In this document: positions 1 through 12,420 of the stretch, piece by piece
How positions within the stretch are numbered: the first letter of the stretch is position 1
Layout: each line of letters opens with the position of its first letter
Source of the DNA: Malaya genurostris
Lineage: Eukaryota; Arthropoda; Insecta; Diptera; Culicidae
Assembly: GCF_030247185.1 (NCBI RefSeq)
Contig: NC_080572.1
Location: forward strand, 94,599,198-94,663,197
Length of the DNA stretch: 64,000 bases
Reading direction: 5' to 3'
Position numbers and translations under genes: made by a program
Notes under the pieces: generated by a model
What the model was told of the DNA's origin: nothing
Seen by the model: the letters and a program-made list of their open reading frames with translations, nothing else
Databases searched by the model: none

Positions 1-3000
1 CACGTGGGAGGTAATTCCTGATCCCCACGGTAGCGATCACCTACCGATCGTAATATCAATCACCAGCGGCTCAAAACCATCGAAGACAATCAATGTTTCG
101 TACGACCTCACACGAAATATTGATTGGAATAGCTATGCGACCTCGATATCTGAGAAACTTGAAAGAACTCAACAACTTCCTCCGGAGGAAGAGTACACGT
201 TTTTGGCTGGCTTGATTCTCGACACCGCGACTCAAGCTCAGACGAAACGTGTACCCGGCGCGAAAACTAACATCCGTCCTCCCAACCCGTGGTGGGACAA
301 AGAGTGCACAAATTTAAACGCGGAGAGAGCCTCCGCGTATAAAATATTCAGAAAAAATGGAACACCTGATAATTACCGGAATTACGCGGCGTTAGACGTT
401 AAAACTAAGAACTTGATTAGAGCCAAGAAACGCGGTTACTGGCGTCGGTTTATAGACGGCTTAACGAAAGAAACATCTATGAGCACTCTTTGGAACACAG
501 CCCGACGAATGCGCAATCCTAACACCACGAATGAAAGCGAGGAATATTCCAACCGCTGGATATTCGATTTCGCTAAAAAAGTATGCCCAGACTCTGTACC
601 GGAACAGAAGATCACCCGCGCCGCGACACCAAACACAAACGAAACACCGTTTTCGATGGTAGAGCTCTCACTTGCACTCTTGTCATGTAACAATAAAGCC
701 CCGGGATTAGACAGAATAAAATTCAACTTGTTGAAAAATCTGCCTGACCCCGCCAAAAGGCGCTGTTGAGTTTATTCAATAAGTTCCTTGAGGGCAACAT
801 TGTTCCACATGACTGGAGACAAGTGAAAGTGATCGCCATTCAAAAACCAGGAAAATCAGCCACCGATCACAATTCGTATCGGCCGATTGCTATGCTTTCC
901 TGTATCCGGAAATTGTTCGAAAAAATGATTCTCTTCCGTCTAGACAATTGGGTCGAAACTAATGGCTTACTTTCAGATACACATTTTTTTTTCCGCAGAG
1001 GCAAAGGAACGAACGATTGTTTGGCGTTGCTCTCAACCGAAATTCAAATGGCATTTGCTCGTAAGGAACAAATGGCGTCAGTTTTCCTAGACATCAAGGG
1101 GGCTTTTGACTCAGTTTCCATAAACATCCTATCTGAGAAGCTGCATCAGCATGGTCTTTCGCCAGTTTTGAACAACTTTTTACATAATCTATTGTCTGAG
1201 AAACACATGTATTTCGCGCATGGTGATTTGTCGACAATACGATTCAGTTACATGGGTCTTCCTCAGGGCCCATGCTTAAGCCCCCTTTTATACAATTTTT
1301 ACGTAAACGACATCGATAAATGTATCAACACATCTTGCACGCTAAGACAACTTGCCGATGACAGCGTTGTGTCGATTATAGGACCCAAAGCTGCCGATCT
1401 GCAAGGGCCGTTACAAGATACTCTTGCCAACTTATCCACATGGGCTCTTCAAATGAGTATCGAGTTCTCTACGGAGAAAACTGAGCTGGTTGTATTTTCA
1501 AGGAAGCGAGAACCAGCACAACTACAGCTTCAACTAGGGGGTGAAAACATAGCTCAGGTCTTCACATTTAAATATCTCGGGGTCTGGTTCGACTCCAAAG
1601 GCACATGGGGATGTCACATTAGGTATATGAAACGAAAATGCCAACAAAGAATCAACTTTCTTCGTACAATAACCGGATCGTGGTGGGGTGCCCATCCAGG
1701 AGACCTGATCAGGCTGTACCAAACAACGATATTGTCCGTGATGGAATACGGATGCTTTTGCTTCCGATCCGCGGCGAACACTCATTTCATCAAGCTGGAA
1801 AGAATTCAGTATCGTTGTTTGCGTATTGCCTTAGGTTGCATGCAGTCAACTCATACGATGAGTCTCGAAGTGCTCGCGGGCGTCTTACCGTTGAAAAATC
1901 GATTCTGGGATCTCTCATATCGATTGCTAATCCGATGCGATATCTTGAGTCCAATGGTGATTGAAAACTTCGAAAGGCTTATCGAGCTTAATTCTCAGAC
2001 CCGTTTTATGTCCTTGTATTTTGATTACATGGCTCAGAATATTAATCCTTCTTCGTTTGTTTTCAACCGTGCTCATTTCTTGGATACTCCTGATTCTACT
2101 GTGTTTTTCGATACTTCCATGAGAGAAGAGATTCGTGGAATTCCGGATCACGTGCGCCCTCAAGTGGCCCCAAATATTTTTTATAATAAATTTAGAACAG
2201 TCAACTGTGAAAAGGTGTTTTACACTGACGGATCAAACATCAACGAGTCCACAGGCTTCGGTATCTTCAATCAAAACATCACCGCTTCGTACAAACTCAG
2301 TGATCCGGCTTCAGTTTACGTCGCAGAATTAGCTGCTATTCAGTACACCCTCGAGATCATTGAAACCTCGCCCAAAGACCATTACTTCATTGTCACGGAC
2401 AGTCTAAGCTCAATAGAAGCTCTCCGGGCAATGAAGCCAGGAAAGTACCCCCCTTATTTTCTGGGGAAAATACGGGAACACTTGAGAACTTTATCTGAAC
2501 GGTCTTATTCAATATCGTTAGTCTGGGTCCCTTCGCATTGTTCCATTCCGGGAAATGAAAAGGCAGACTCATTGGCTAAGGTGGGCGCATTAGAAGGTGA
2601 TATTTATGAAAGACCAATCTGCTTCAATGAATTTTTCAGTATTTCTCGTCAGAAAACTCTCGAAAGTTGGCAAACTTCATGGACGAATGACGAACTGGGA
2701 CGATGGCTACACTCCATTATTCCTAAGGTATCAACGAAACCGTGGTTCAAGGGGATGAACGTGAGTCGTGATTTCATTCGCGTTATGTCACGGCTCATGT
2801 CAAATCACTATACATTCAACGCACATCTCCGGCGTATCGGGATCGTGGAGAACGGGCTCTGCACCTGTGGCGACGGTTATCAGGACATCGAGCATGTCGT
2901 GTGGTCGTGCGTAGAGTATCGCGACGCCAGGTCGTAGCTACTGGAATCCCTCAGGGCCCGAGGTAGACCGCCCGAAGTTCCGGTTCGGGATGTGTTGGCG

Positions 3001-3741
3001 AGTCGGGATAGCTCATATATGCTTCTGATATACGAGTTTCTCAAACACATTAATATACAAGTGTAATCTGTTACATCTGGCTTAGAAAGTTCCTCCTATT
3101 TATCGACGTTGTTTCAACTGTGGCTAAGAATAATCTTCACCTGCAGGTTCGACACTAACTTCCGCCGATTATCCCGATTCCTCATCTGTCCACCATCTTC
3201 ATCGGAACTAACAAGATCTTTGTGCTGTCACTAACCTTTTCGCTTCCTCGCTCCCCGTCTCTTCACCATCTCGATGTCAACTAATTAGATCTCTGTCGTT
3301 TTAGTCATTTCATTCCCATATCCCCTTTTTACTCCGTTTTCCGCAATATTTACTTCGCAATTTTTTTTTTCATTTTCTTCTGTAACAACACCATCATCGC
3401 CCACGGAAACTTACCAACAGCATGCGGGCCACCCGCCGGGTATTCGTAACCTGGGGGTGTTTCCCGCGGACCCACACGGACCGAAGAATGCGGCCAACAT
3501 GAACATTCACCAACGCCATATGGAAGACTCTCATGAAATATTCAATTCACCGGCCACTGCCGATCACCAGCTGAAGGCTGGATCTGCCAAAGTCAACCAT
3601 TGCGACCCAAATATGACATTACTCAATGATACAACCCTAGTTTTAAGTTAGTCGTAAATTAAAATTAGTAAAAGCCCTTGGCATCTTAGAGCTTAAGCAG
3701 TGTGCCTTAAACATTATATTCTTGAATAAAAAAAAAAAAAT
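1..3741 (+). mobile_element. Non-LTR retrotransposon, I-clade-like, copy 1 (5' part outside the window)
   Basis: The window opens inside ORF2 of a non-LTR retrotransposon. The coding part runs to 3066. It is followed by about 660 bases of 3' UTR ending in an AATAAA-like signal fused to an A-run at 3726-3741, the expected tail of target-primed reverse transcription. ORF2 is clearly homologous to the complete copy at 38242-44270. The two 3' UTRs look unrelated, so these are different subfamilies. The 5' end, the endonuclease start and ORF1 lie outside the window, so a target duplication cannot be checked. Confidence 0.9.
2..3066 (+). pseudogene. Broken ORF2 (endonuclease C-term, reverse transcriptase, RNase H) of retrotransposon copy 1
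   Basis: Frame 2 is open from base 2 and begins in the last part of the AP endonuclease (motif PHGSDHLPI). Near 763 one base is missing relative to copy 3 (cgcttgctg versus cgctgttg), which moves the reading into the frame running 766-2937. That frame holds reverse transcriptase (FRRGKGTNDC, LPQGP, catalytic LADDS at about 1350), the thumb region, RNase H (YTDGS at about 2221, AELAA, TDSLSS, HCSIPGNEKADSLAK) and a C-terminal CxC...H...C knuckle. A TAG at 2935 replaces the CAG glutamine of copy 3, after which homology runs 43 codons to a natural TAA at 3064-3066. It therefore has one frameshift and one nonsense mutation and is non-functional, but otherwise well preserved. Confidence 0.92.
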
Positions 3742-4039
3742 AAGTTTTTCTTCGCCGTAGCATCACTTTTACATAATATTCTTATCCTAATTTAATTCTA
3801 ACATAGTCACAACGTTTTGAATTTATTAAAACATATTCTCTTATAGCTTAAATATCATCTTAGGTAACTCGTCATTAATTATGAAATCTACTCGGAAATA
3901 TTATTTGAACCAAACGATTAACTTCTATGAATTATAAAATAAGCTGTTATTTTCAGACATTTTGTTGATAATTTCATAAACTGTTTCGAGTTTGTTTGTA
4001 TCATTACATAATTTTTATTCTAATTTAGCTATTGGTTGA
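3742..4039. other. AT-rich spacer between two convergent retrotransposons
   Basis: No coding region or repeat is recognised. The two I-type copies meet tail to tail around this spacer. Confidence 0.5.
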
Positions 4040-4088
4040 ACTCATGGACGCAGCTGGGATCAGAACTAAGTCTTAAAAGGGGCCTTTA

Positions 4089-5915
4089 TTAAATTGAAAC
4101 TCCAATTTTCTTTATGAAATGATAAATAAGTTTCATGTATGAAAGGTCACGACAAGCAAGAATGTCTCGAACTGGGATATTGGATAGTCTACCTTGGGTA
4201 CGCAAAGAATTTATTAGTTGAGATCTGACATCACGATACTCCACGCATGTCCAAACGACATGATCAATATCCCGATAACCTTCTCCGCAAGCACAATGAT
4301 TAGTCTCGGAGAGCCCAATTCGAAGGAGATGTGCATCTAACGTGTAGTGATTGGACATGAGTCTGGACATCACACGAATGAAATCCCTACTCACATCCAG
4401 TCCCCTGAACCATGCCTTTGTCGATATTTTCGGAATAATTGAGTGCATCCACCGACCCAGATCATCTCTATCCCAAGATGCTTGCCAGCTGGCAAGTGTT
4501 CTTTGGCGAGACGAACTATAGAATTCGTTGAAAGCAATCGGTCGCTCATAAATTTCACCCGCAATAGCACCACGTTTGGCTAAATTATCGGCTCTTTCAT
4601 TGCCTGGAATGGAGCAATGAGCCGGGACCCAGACTATAGTGATTAGATAATTATTATTCAATATGTCGTTCAGACACTGTTTTATTTTACCCAAGAAAAA
4701 CGGTTCATTTTTGCCAGCAGCGATTGAGCGAATGGCTTCAATTGCACTCAGACTATCTGTGAAGAGGAAATAATGGTTTGGAGATAATGTGACGATTACA
4801 CTCAAACTATAATGAACTGCTGCTAGCTCTGCTATATAAACAGATGCAGGTTCTTGAAGCCTAAATGAGGCCGAAACATTATTGTTGAACATACCAAACC
4901 CTGTCGCTTCTTCAATTCGCGATCCGTCCGTGTAAAACATTTTCTCAGAGTCAATATGCCTGAACTTACTTGAAAATATTTTTGGGATTTCCGTCGAGCG
5001 TAGATGATCCGGGATTCCACGCACTTCACGCTGCATGGATGTATCGAAAAATAAAGTTGAGTCAGGGGCACTTAGGATGCTGACACGGATAGGAATATAT
5101 CTTGAAGGGTTGATTTCCTGTGACATATGGTTAAAATATACTGTCATAAATTTTGTTTGAGATCGAAGCTCGACTAGTCGTTCGAAATTATTAATTACCA
5201 TGGGATTCAGCACCTCACATCTTATTAGCAGGCGTGATGAAAGCTCCCAAAATCGATCTTTTAATGGAAGAACTCCCGCGAGAACTTCAAGACTCATTGT
5301 ATGTGTCGAGTGCATGCAGCCTGAGGCAATTCGCAAACAACGGTACTGAATTCGCTCAAGTTTGATAAAATGAGAGTTTGCAGCGGAACGAAAACAAACG
5401 CATCCATATTCCATCACTGAAAGTATCGTTGTTTGATACAATTTTATTAGATCTTGCGGATGAGAACCCCACCAAGATCCTGTTATTGTTCGAAGAAAAT
5501 TTACTCTTTGTTGGCATTTCGTTATCAGATACCTAATGTGTCCTCCCCACGTGCATTTGGAATCGAACCACACCCCGAGGTATTTAAAAGTTAAAACCTG
5601 TTGGATCATTCTTCCCATCATATGGAGCTGAAGCTGCGCGGGATCATGCTTTCTTGAAAAGACGACTAACTCTGTTTTCTCCGCTGAGAATTCGATACCA
5701 AGATGAACAGCCCAAACGGACAAGTTATCTAAGGTATCTTGCAATGGTTTATGCAGATCAATAGCTTTGGGCCCAGTAACTGAAACCACGCCATCATCTG
5801 CCAATTGCCTTAGTTGCAATAAAATTTTAAATGAATCAAGTTTTGGCATGATGCTTCGACAATTCCACTGCAGGACAGTGATTGTATCATTTGCGGCGGG
5901 TGATAAATTATCCAT
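4089..5915 (-). pseudogene. ORF2 with in-frame loss of endonuclease and N-terminal reverse transcriptase
   Basis: The likely start is the ATG at 5915-5913 (MDNLSPAAND), matching MDNLPLRIED in copy 3; the open frame extends 8 codons further upstream. After about 30 residues (LQWNCRSIMPKLDSFK) the protein jumps to LRQLADDG, the catalytic loop of reverse transcriptase. Some 620 residues of endonuclease and fingers/palm are therefore missing. The join lies near 5814-5826 and short TTGCA-like homology could have mediated it. Downstream the reverse transcriptase thumb, RNase H (YTDGSRI, AELAA, TDSLS, HCSIPGNERADNLAK) and the terminal CxCG...H...C knuckle are all present without any stop. It cannot encode an active reverse transcriptase, but it keeps the reading frame throughout. 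Confidence 0.88.
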
Positions 5916-7218
5916 CAAAAGATACAAAACCTGAGACAATTGGCCATTGAGCTGATAACTGCTTCAAAAAATTTCTAGCTATTGGAAGGAATGCCATTAT
6001 GAGGGTCTTTAAGGGTTCAGATATATTGAATGCTGAGAAAATCCATTCAACAATTTCCGAAAACTTCAGTAATCCTGTTGGTGGCTGTGAAATGGAGCCC
6101 ACAGGATTATTACCTTTTTCTGTGCTAGATCCTGGATTGGTTTGTGAATTTGACAAACCAGGAGGCACAGTCTTTGGTTTTGACTTTTTTTGTTTAACAC
6201 GGGGATCTTTTTTTGAAGATGAAACTTTAGGTGTCTTTTTTGGTAATTTGGAAGAAGACTTCTTTCTCTTAACTGACCCTTGGGTAGTGATAAACGAATT
6301 ACCTTCACTATTTTCGTCAGAGTCAGAGTCCTCTGTTTCCTCTAGATTTGAAAACCCGTTTTCGGTTTCCAAAGGGGGGACATCAATGACCGTTTTAAGC
6401 ATTTCTGCATATGTGCGCTTAGACCGTGCTTTTAAAGAAAGCTTAATTTTGTCTTTGTGCACTTTAAATGCAGTGCATAATGAAATATCCTCATGAGGAC
6501 TTTCCCCACAATAAATACATTTTTCAATTTCCTTGTTGCAATCATTATCTTTATGAGGTCCTTCACACTTAATACATTTTGGTTTATTGCTACAGTAAGT
6601 AGCTGTGTGTCCGAATTTTTTGCAGTTCGTACAATTCATTACATTTGGAACAAAAAGCCGAACAGGGAGGCGAATTTTATCGACATAGACATGGGACGGC
6701 AACGCAGATCCGGCAAATGTCACTCGAAACGAGTCTGATGGGCGATAAACTTTTTTTCCCTCTTCATAAACTACTGAGTACAGTTGTTTGCACTCCAGTA
6801 TTTTCACACCCTCAAGCATAGAGTTCTTGAAACGACCAACACCATGCTTGAGTAAATCATCTACCGAAAGACTCGCTTCGGTAACAACACCGTCAATTTC
6901 GACATCTTTGGAGGGTATGTAAACTTTATACTCTTTAATTAAATGTTCCGAAGAGACAATATCATTCGCGTGTTTCAAATTATTTACCACAACACGAATT
7001 TTATCGTTATTTACTTTTATGATCTCTTTGATTGAAGAGTATCGTGATGTCAAACCTTTAGAAATTTGGTAAATGTTTAATGGCTTTGATATACGTCTAA
7101 AAAAGACTATCCAAGGCCCAGAAGAGCTCTCCTGATATTTTTTCGTTCGTGGGGGTATAGGATTCATGCTAGGATTTACGTCCATGGATTCATCCATCAC
7201 ATTAAAATTTTTAATCAA
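5908..7218 (-). CDS. ORF1 (Gag-like nucleic-acid-binding protein) of retrotransposon copy 2
   Basis: This intact 436-residue frame encodes a retrotransposon ORF1 protein, expected to coat element RNA. The N-terminal half (GPWIVFFRRI, IRVVVNNLKHAN, VEIDGVV) aligns with ORF1 of copy 3. Three CCHC zinc knuckles follow at about residues 198-250: CTNCKKFGHTATYC, CIKCEGPHKDNDC and CIYCGESPHEDISLC. A lysine/serine/proline-rich basic linker and a hydrophobic C-terminus (FSEIVEWIFSAFNISEPL) close it. Its TAA stop overlaps the ORF2 start in the string ATGGATAA, exactly as in copy 3. Several other Met codons near the N-terminus (for example residue 8) could also serve as the start. Confidence 0.9.
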   Translation of the reverse strand: MIKNFNVMDESMDVNPSMNPIPPRTKKYQESSSGPWIVFFRRISKPLNIYQISKGLTSRYSSIKEIIKVNNDKIRVVVNNLKHANDIVSSEHLIKEYKVYIPSKDVEIDGVVTEASLSVDDLLKHGVGRFKNSMLEGVKILECKQLYSVVYEEGKKVYRPSDSFRVTFAGSALPSHVYVDKIRLPVRLFVPNVMNCTNCKKFGHTATYCSNKPKCIKCEGPHKDNDCNKEIEKCIYCGESPHEDISLCTAFKVHKDKIKLSLKARSKRTYAEMLKTVIDVPPLETENGFSNLEETEDSDSDENSEGNSFITTQGSVKRKKSSSKLPKKTPKVSSSKKDPRVKQKKSKPKTVPPGLSNSQTNPGSSTEKGNNPVGSISQPPTGLLKFSEIVEWIFSAFNISEPLKTLIMAFLPIARNFLKQLSAQWPIVSGFVSFDG

Positions 7219-7564
7219 ACTTTAAAATAAAAAATGAAACCAACACTACACAGTACTCAATTAAAAGGAAAAGAAAAAACTTCTACCTTGAAATTGTTGT
7301 CTATCTCCGTTGCACTGCCGTGTAGATCCTCGTTGCTCTAGATGTTCTTGTTGGTTGCTGATTGTTGGATGTGATGCTACTGCTACCTGACATCCAGCAC
7401 CACTCGATTTCCGATTTACTTTTGTCTTCGCCAGCTGTAACCAGCGCAGGTCACCGGTGTATACCTGCGTGTTGTATGGCAGTGGAAAGACCGAGTTGTC
7501 TTGTCTCCTTCTTCCTTGTGCTCCGCACCGATATGCTTCTGCACCGAAGTGCCTTCGCACCGGT

Positions 7565-7642
7565 GTGCTTTTGCACTCTCCTGCTTCTGTGTGCCTTTGC
7601 ACTCTTCTTCTTCAATGTGCCTTTGCACTCTCCTGCTCAGCA
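7565..7642 (-). repeat. Three tandem 26-bp units in the leader of copy 2
   Basis: Three consecutive units at 7565-7590, 7591-7616 and 7617-7642 each begin GTG(C/T) and share TTTGCACTCT on the + strand. They lie upstream of ORF1, in the presumed 5' UTR or promoter region of copy 2. Short overlapping ORFs here look like by-products of the repeat. Confidence 0.75.
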
Positions 7643-7865
7643 CTTGTGGCTGTATATTGTGGCCTGGGTAGAGCTTGGGAAACGCCCTTTGTTGTTTCCT
7701 TCACCAGCTTGGCCCAGCACTAGGGCTCTCTTATGCAGCACGATTTTACGTTTTAACGGCTGCTGCCAACAGGTCTCTACCTGTAGTTCAACCGTTGTCG
7801 TATTTAACGCGTGTAAACTAACCAGCGTTATTAAACTGTACGCTTCTATACACAACCTTCTCGGT

Positions 7866-10799
7866 TGAACGGCTATTACTGAATGGATATTTTCATGTTA
7901 AGCAGTTGTCAATTACCTCTGCAAATGCAGAAGACCCCTCTGGTAGTTGATGAAAGTTGTGTTGCGATATGGCTTATGATCACTTTCATGCCCCTTGTCA
8001 CGTCACACTATTCCGCTCTTTATCATCACTTTTTATCCTTGCTTTTCCTTGAATACAGTGGTGGTGGTGTTTTTTTTTGTTGTGATGATTTTTTTCCGGA
8101 TTCACAAAAAATAGAAATAATGTTATACTGCGACTTTATCGTCGGCTACATTATAATATTCTTATATTTTGAATAAAAACATACTTTGTCACGCATGCAA
8201 TCAGGTGTACAAGACAATTACATAGCTGGTGCAACGATCCTTCGTACACTAAGCATCCTTAACTCCAACCCATCTACTCGTAGGACACTGAAATCGATTG
8301 TGTCTGATATATGTTCGGCTAAAATTAATATTAAACTGATCGAAAACACCAACTACTAAACCCTTAGAAACCATTTAATCTGCGTGGTTCTTGATGAGTC
8401 ACGAATTCACGATATTTCTTGTATGCGGCCACTTCATATATTTTGGCCCACCTAACAAACTTTATGGATTTAATCGATGTTAAGTAACCCATGTTGCATC
8501 CATTTGAAGCTAATCACATTAAATAACCTATTGCGGAAGGGTTTGTCAAAGATATTACAACATTTGGTGGATATTTTTACAAAGTGGTCCAAAATAAAAT
8601 CAATCCTAAAGTGGGCCAAAATACCTCTGTTACCCTATTTGGACTAAATCGGAATTGTATTAAATTGCTTTTGCTTCCTAAATGGAACGAGGCTTTTGGT
8701 ATCGTGATAGCGTTGATAAAAAACAAACTCATAATAGGTTATCATCCCGCCTCGTCTCACATATGGTAATTGTGTTGTTTTGCTAGAATAAATGCAAAAG
8801 CCGAAATAGACCAGTGAAACGAACGCCAAATCAATAGCTGAATAACATTTGTAAACAATATGATTATTTATAGAGAAACAGTTATTATTTCGCCAAACAA
8901 GTGTTTTGTTTATTCTGCAGAAAATGTCAATTTCATGTTGTCGGGTAGAGTTTAATGAGTTTTTCTGCTAATATATTCTCAATAACAAAATAATAATTAC
9001 TGTACAATACGGTAATCATTCGATCAATCTAACAGTCAAACAACAGGCACATTCTCGGTTCGATTCCAATCGACTTGCAAATGGATATCCCGAACACATA
9101 AATAAACTGCCAGACAAATTTCGTTTTACACTTAATTAAAACATACCTATCAATTTTGTACCTTTTCCCATCGATACATTTGCTGGCAAAAATAAACCAC
9201 CGCGCTACACAAAGTGATTTCGTATGGTTTCAATATTCTTGCGGAAACAACTCGGTTGTTTCCATCCATCATCATGTTAGTCATCTACGAAATCGGTTCT
9301 TGTTTCGTGTATGTATTTATGGATTCTCGGCACATGAGCACACGTCTATATTATGTTTCGCATCATCACATACCGTCGAACTCTCAGCCACCTCACGAAC
9401 TAGATCGGGAAACTCATTCGAACTCATGGCCGTCCTTGAGTTTCCGCAACTCGACACAAAACGTGTAGCCGTTCTCTCGTCTCCATGCTAATTGATCTCG
9501 GGGATCGGAAAAGTGGTACACAATTTACAGCGATCCGTTGTCTCACCACACGTGTTTATTTTCACAGCGAGCGGTGTCAGGTTTTTGTTCATTTTTCCTT
9601 TCTTCGTACAATGTTGTTTTCATTTTTCGGTTGAAATTTTTCGTGCCACTCATTTTCCGGCACTGTTTGAGCGGTAATATCTTCCCTTTCAACCGAGACC
9701 AATTTCGTGACCATCGGATGGATTTACTGCCGTTGTGTATTGTTTATTAAATGGCCCTGATTTGCGAGTTCCATAATGTGGTTATTTTTGGAGCACGACT
9801 TTTGATGGATAGTTTGTTTGCTGATTATCGTTGGTGAAATGTTCTGGAATAATGGGATGCGTTGTTCAAAGGAAGTAGGTAATTATTCATACAAATTCGA
9901 AACAAATGATTCGCTTTTCTCATAACCTTAATTTATATAGTTCAACTGCTGGAACTTAAATGGATCATGACCTAATGAAAACAATTACAATTGTCGTGTA
10001 GAATCGTTGGTTTTTATAATATATCAAAACCATGATTTTTGATCATCGCTAACCGTATTGTTTATACTGAAAGCCACAAAACCACAGTTTTATGATCACT
10101 GAAACGGTATACTTTTTATGACCACCAATATAATCATACATACATGTTCTGAATTCATATCAACATTACTCAGTGCATGGCATAGTACGTTAAAATATCT
10201 CGAACTATATCAAATTATAGTTTGTGTGTTACTTCGGTGCTCCTACTGTTGATAGGAATTTTGAATCATTTGCATAACGAAAAAGGCATGCGAACATTTA
10301 AGTGTGAAAATTGGTTTTTCTTTGGCGCGAAACATCGTAAAAATTAAGTGCAATGAAAACAAAGTTTGCTGCCGTATTGTGTTTTAGTCATTCCAGATGT
10401 GGACTTCCTCAATAGGAACGGTAGCTTCTGTACATGAAAAAGGTTACGAAACCAATTTAATGCCGCCAATGAGAACAAGGAACACCGGTCACCGCTGCCC
10501 GCTGTACAGTAAATCATTCAGCAAACGTCGAATTAAGTCGAAGATATGGTTAATGCTGATTGAACAAACATGTTTCAGGAAGTTAAATTGATAGACCAGA
10601 GTAACAGAATTTAACTAAAAATTTATACCGGTAAGCTTGCATTTCTCAAAGCCTTTATCCTGTTGCGTTCCGTTACAATGCATCGGTTGATTGTTCCTCA
10701 GATAGTTCAACCATTATTAAGCGCAATTCACACTAGGCCGTACCGCTGTTCTTCAAACACTAGTGGATAGATTGTCATGAAATTTGGTATTGGGCCATC
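7866..10799. other. Unassigned AT-rich sequence
   Basis: I find no gene or clear repeat here. The ORFs present (up to 111 codons) have low-complexity, frame-shadow-like translations. A few homopolymer and GT/GTT-rich tracts occur near 8060-8100. Confidence 0.4.
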
Positions 10800-10801
10800 T
10801 A

Positions 10802-10940
10802 AAGCTTGCTTCATTTAGAATTGGAACAAACTTTTGCTCATATTGTGGGGCTCCTGGTGGACGAATTTGGAAGTTCTTGGCGCCCACGTGTCGGGAATTT
10901 TGTCAGCATCACGTATGATTCCGACATTCCGCAAACGACG
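10802..10940 (+). mobile_element. Terminal fragment of a Tc1/mariner (ITmD37E-like) transposon
   Basis: About 135 bases match, in inverted orientation, the right end of the transposon at 52375-53498. Shared stretches include AGAATTGGAACAAACTTTTG and CCCACGTGTCGGGAATTTTG. A TA dinucleotide at 10800-10801 sits where the Tc1/mariner target duplication is expected. No transposase remains; this is a solo end. Confidence 0.75.
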
Positions 10941-11799
10941 CACAATGAGTTTTGGTTCGAATAAATACATTGTACTCATTTTAACAAACTAAAGATTTTC
11001 TTGGGTTTCAGAAAGTGGACTTACAACAAATCTATTTTCGGCTGAAGTTTTTGTGTGTCTCATTTCTCGAATAGACAATGTATGGAACACTTGTAGAACT
11101 AATTTAATACTATTATTTTGCTGAAGATCAAGGCGTTAAGGCGTTTAAGAGTTATGTAATGTTTTTGAGTTTTTTAAGGTATTTTTAAAACTAATTTAAA
11201 TAAGTTAAAAAAATAACATCCTTCCAATTTTTTCTTAAATTTTTACTTATATTATAACCTTTCAGGAACCGCATAGGATACATTTTTATCGATCTAGCAT
11301 CTAATGAATATTGATATTTGAAGATTGACTAGTTTTTGACGAAAAAACAATCATAACTTTTCACTGGTAGCTCATATGAAAAAGCTTGGTTAAGCAAAGT
11401 TGTGCGCAATGATTAGTTTAATAACTCTTCTGAAATAAACTTTTCCGTAGAACATTTCACAAAAAAGTTAGAACAAAACAAGTGATTTTTAGGAGCCACC
11501 CTACTTTTACTCGGGAAAATTGATGTAACTCGATCAAATAAAAGCTAGAGAGGTGCTTTTTTCAGCAAAATTGCTCGAAATAGAATTTCCTACAACTTTA
11601 TTTTACAACAAAAAAAAATTTGAGTTCAATTAAGAAAGTTAGATTTCAGATTTCAATCTAAATGAGGACCACTCTAGTAACTTTTTTCATCAAAAGGAGC
11701 GCCATTTGAGTACAAACAACTATTGTGAAGACACCAACTACAAAAAACTAATATTTAATAGTGAAAATATTTTTGTCACTCTAATTTCCCGTTTCTCAC
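10941..11799. other. AT-rich sequence, probably old repeats
   Basis: No coding potential is seen. Phrases such as lag-free A/T runs and short degenerate motifs resemble decayed mosquito interspersed repeats, but no copy within the window lets me define a boundary. Confidence 0.3.
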
Positions 11800-12010
11800 C
11801 ATAGTGCATTGTGGAAAACTATACGCCATTTTGTAGCTGTTAAACTGTTAAGCTATAGCTCCCCAAAGTAGCAAAACGAAAAGGTAAACTTTGGGGTCTT
11901 TTTTTTATGTAAAAAGTGTGTGCGAAATTTGAAAAAAATTGGTGCAGTAGTTTTTGAATGACGATGGACACGGACTTTCAAAACCTGTTTTCAAGGAAAA
12001 CGCGTTTAAA
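11800..12010 (+). repeat. Dispersed repeat family A, left arm
   Basis: This segment (key strings ATTTTGTAGCTGTTAAAC and GATGGACACGGACTTTCAAA) recurs inverted at 13759-13930 and in the same orientation at 51430-51690. With the inverted partner it flanks the piggyBac element, suggesting one older inverted-repeat element into which piggyBac jumped. Confidence 0.8.
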
Positions 12011-12420
12011 GTTCGCAGAATGAGATAGCCATAGATAAAGGTAACTCCATAACTTCCAGAGTTTCGTTCCAATAGGCTAGGGTCTAACACTTTTCAATAA
12101 TCAATTATTATTTTCTTTGTATTTTCTCATAGTAAAACGTTTTAAGAATATTCTGGGAAATTTTCAAGCCTATCGAAACAAAACTCACCAAGTTATAGAC
12201 CTTTATATTTGCTTCTCTTATACTGCGAAGAAGTAAGAGCTCGGTACACAGGCCCAAGATTTTTGCTTCGATTGATTTAAAAACTTACCAAAACATTCTT
12301 GAAATGTTTCATTATAACGAATTATAGAAGAAAAAATATGATTTTTTTTAAATGTTAGACCCTACGGATTCCCTTGAGTAATAAATTGTTTCCATTGGGT
12401 TTATAGACAAAAAACTTTAA

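Larger units (their letters stand above)
4040..7865 (-). mobile_element. I-clade-like non-LTR retrotransposon copy 2, internally deleted
   Basis: Read on the - strand, this has a leader (about 7865-7219), an intact ORF1 (7218-5908), a shortened ORF2 (5915-4089) and a short A-rich 3' end near 4040. Both proteins are homologous to copy 3 at 38.2-44.3 kb but clearly diverged, so this is another subfamily. About 620 codons are missing inside ORF2. The outer boundaries are estimates: no target duplication was found by eye, and the 3' UTR is much shorter than in copies 1 and 3. Confidence 0.85.

Noticed and set aside
7362..7868. 168-codon + strand ORF and overlapping ORFs
   Set aside because: They lie across the leader and tandem repeat of retrotransposon copy 2 and have low-complexity Cys/Leu-rich translations.
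9156..9750. Cluster of overlapping + strand ORFs (61-111 codons)
   Set aside because: Overlapping frames without domains, consistent with chance openness.
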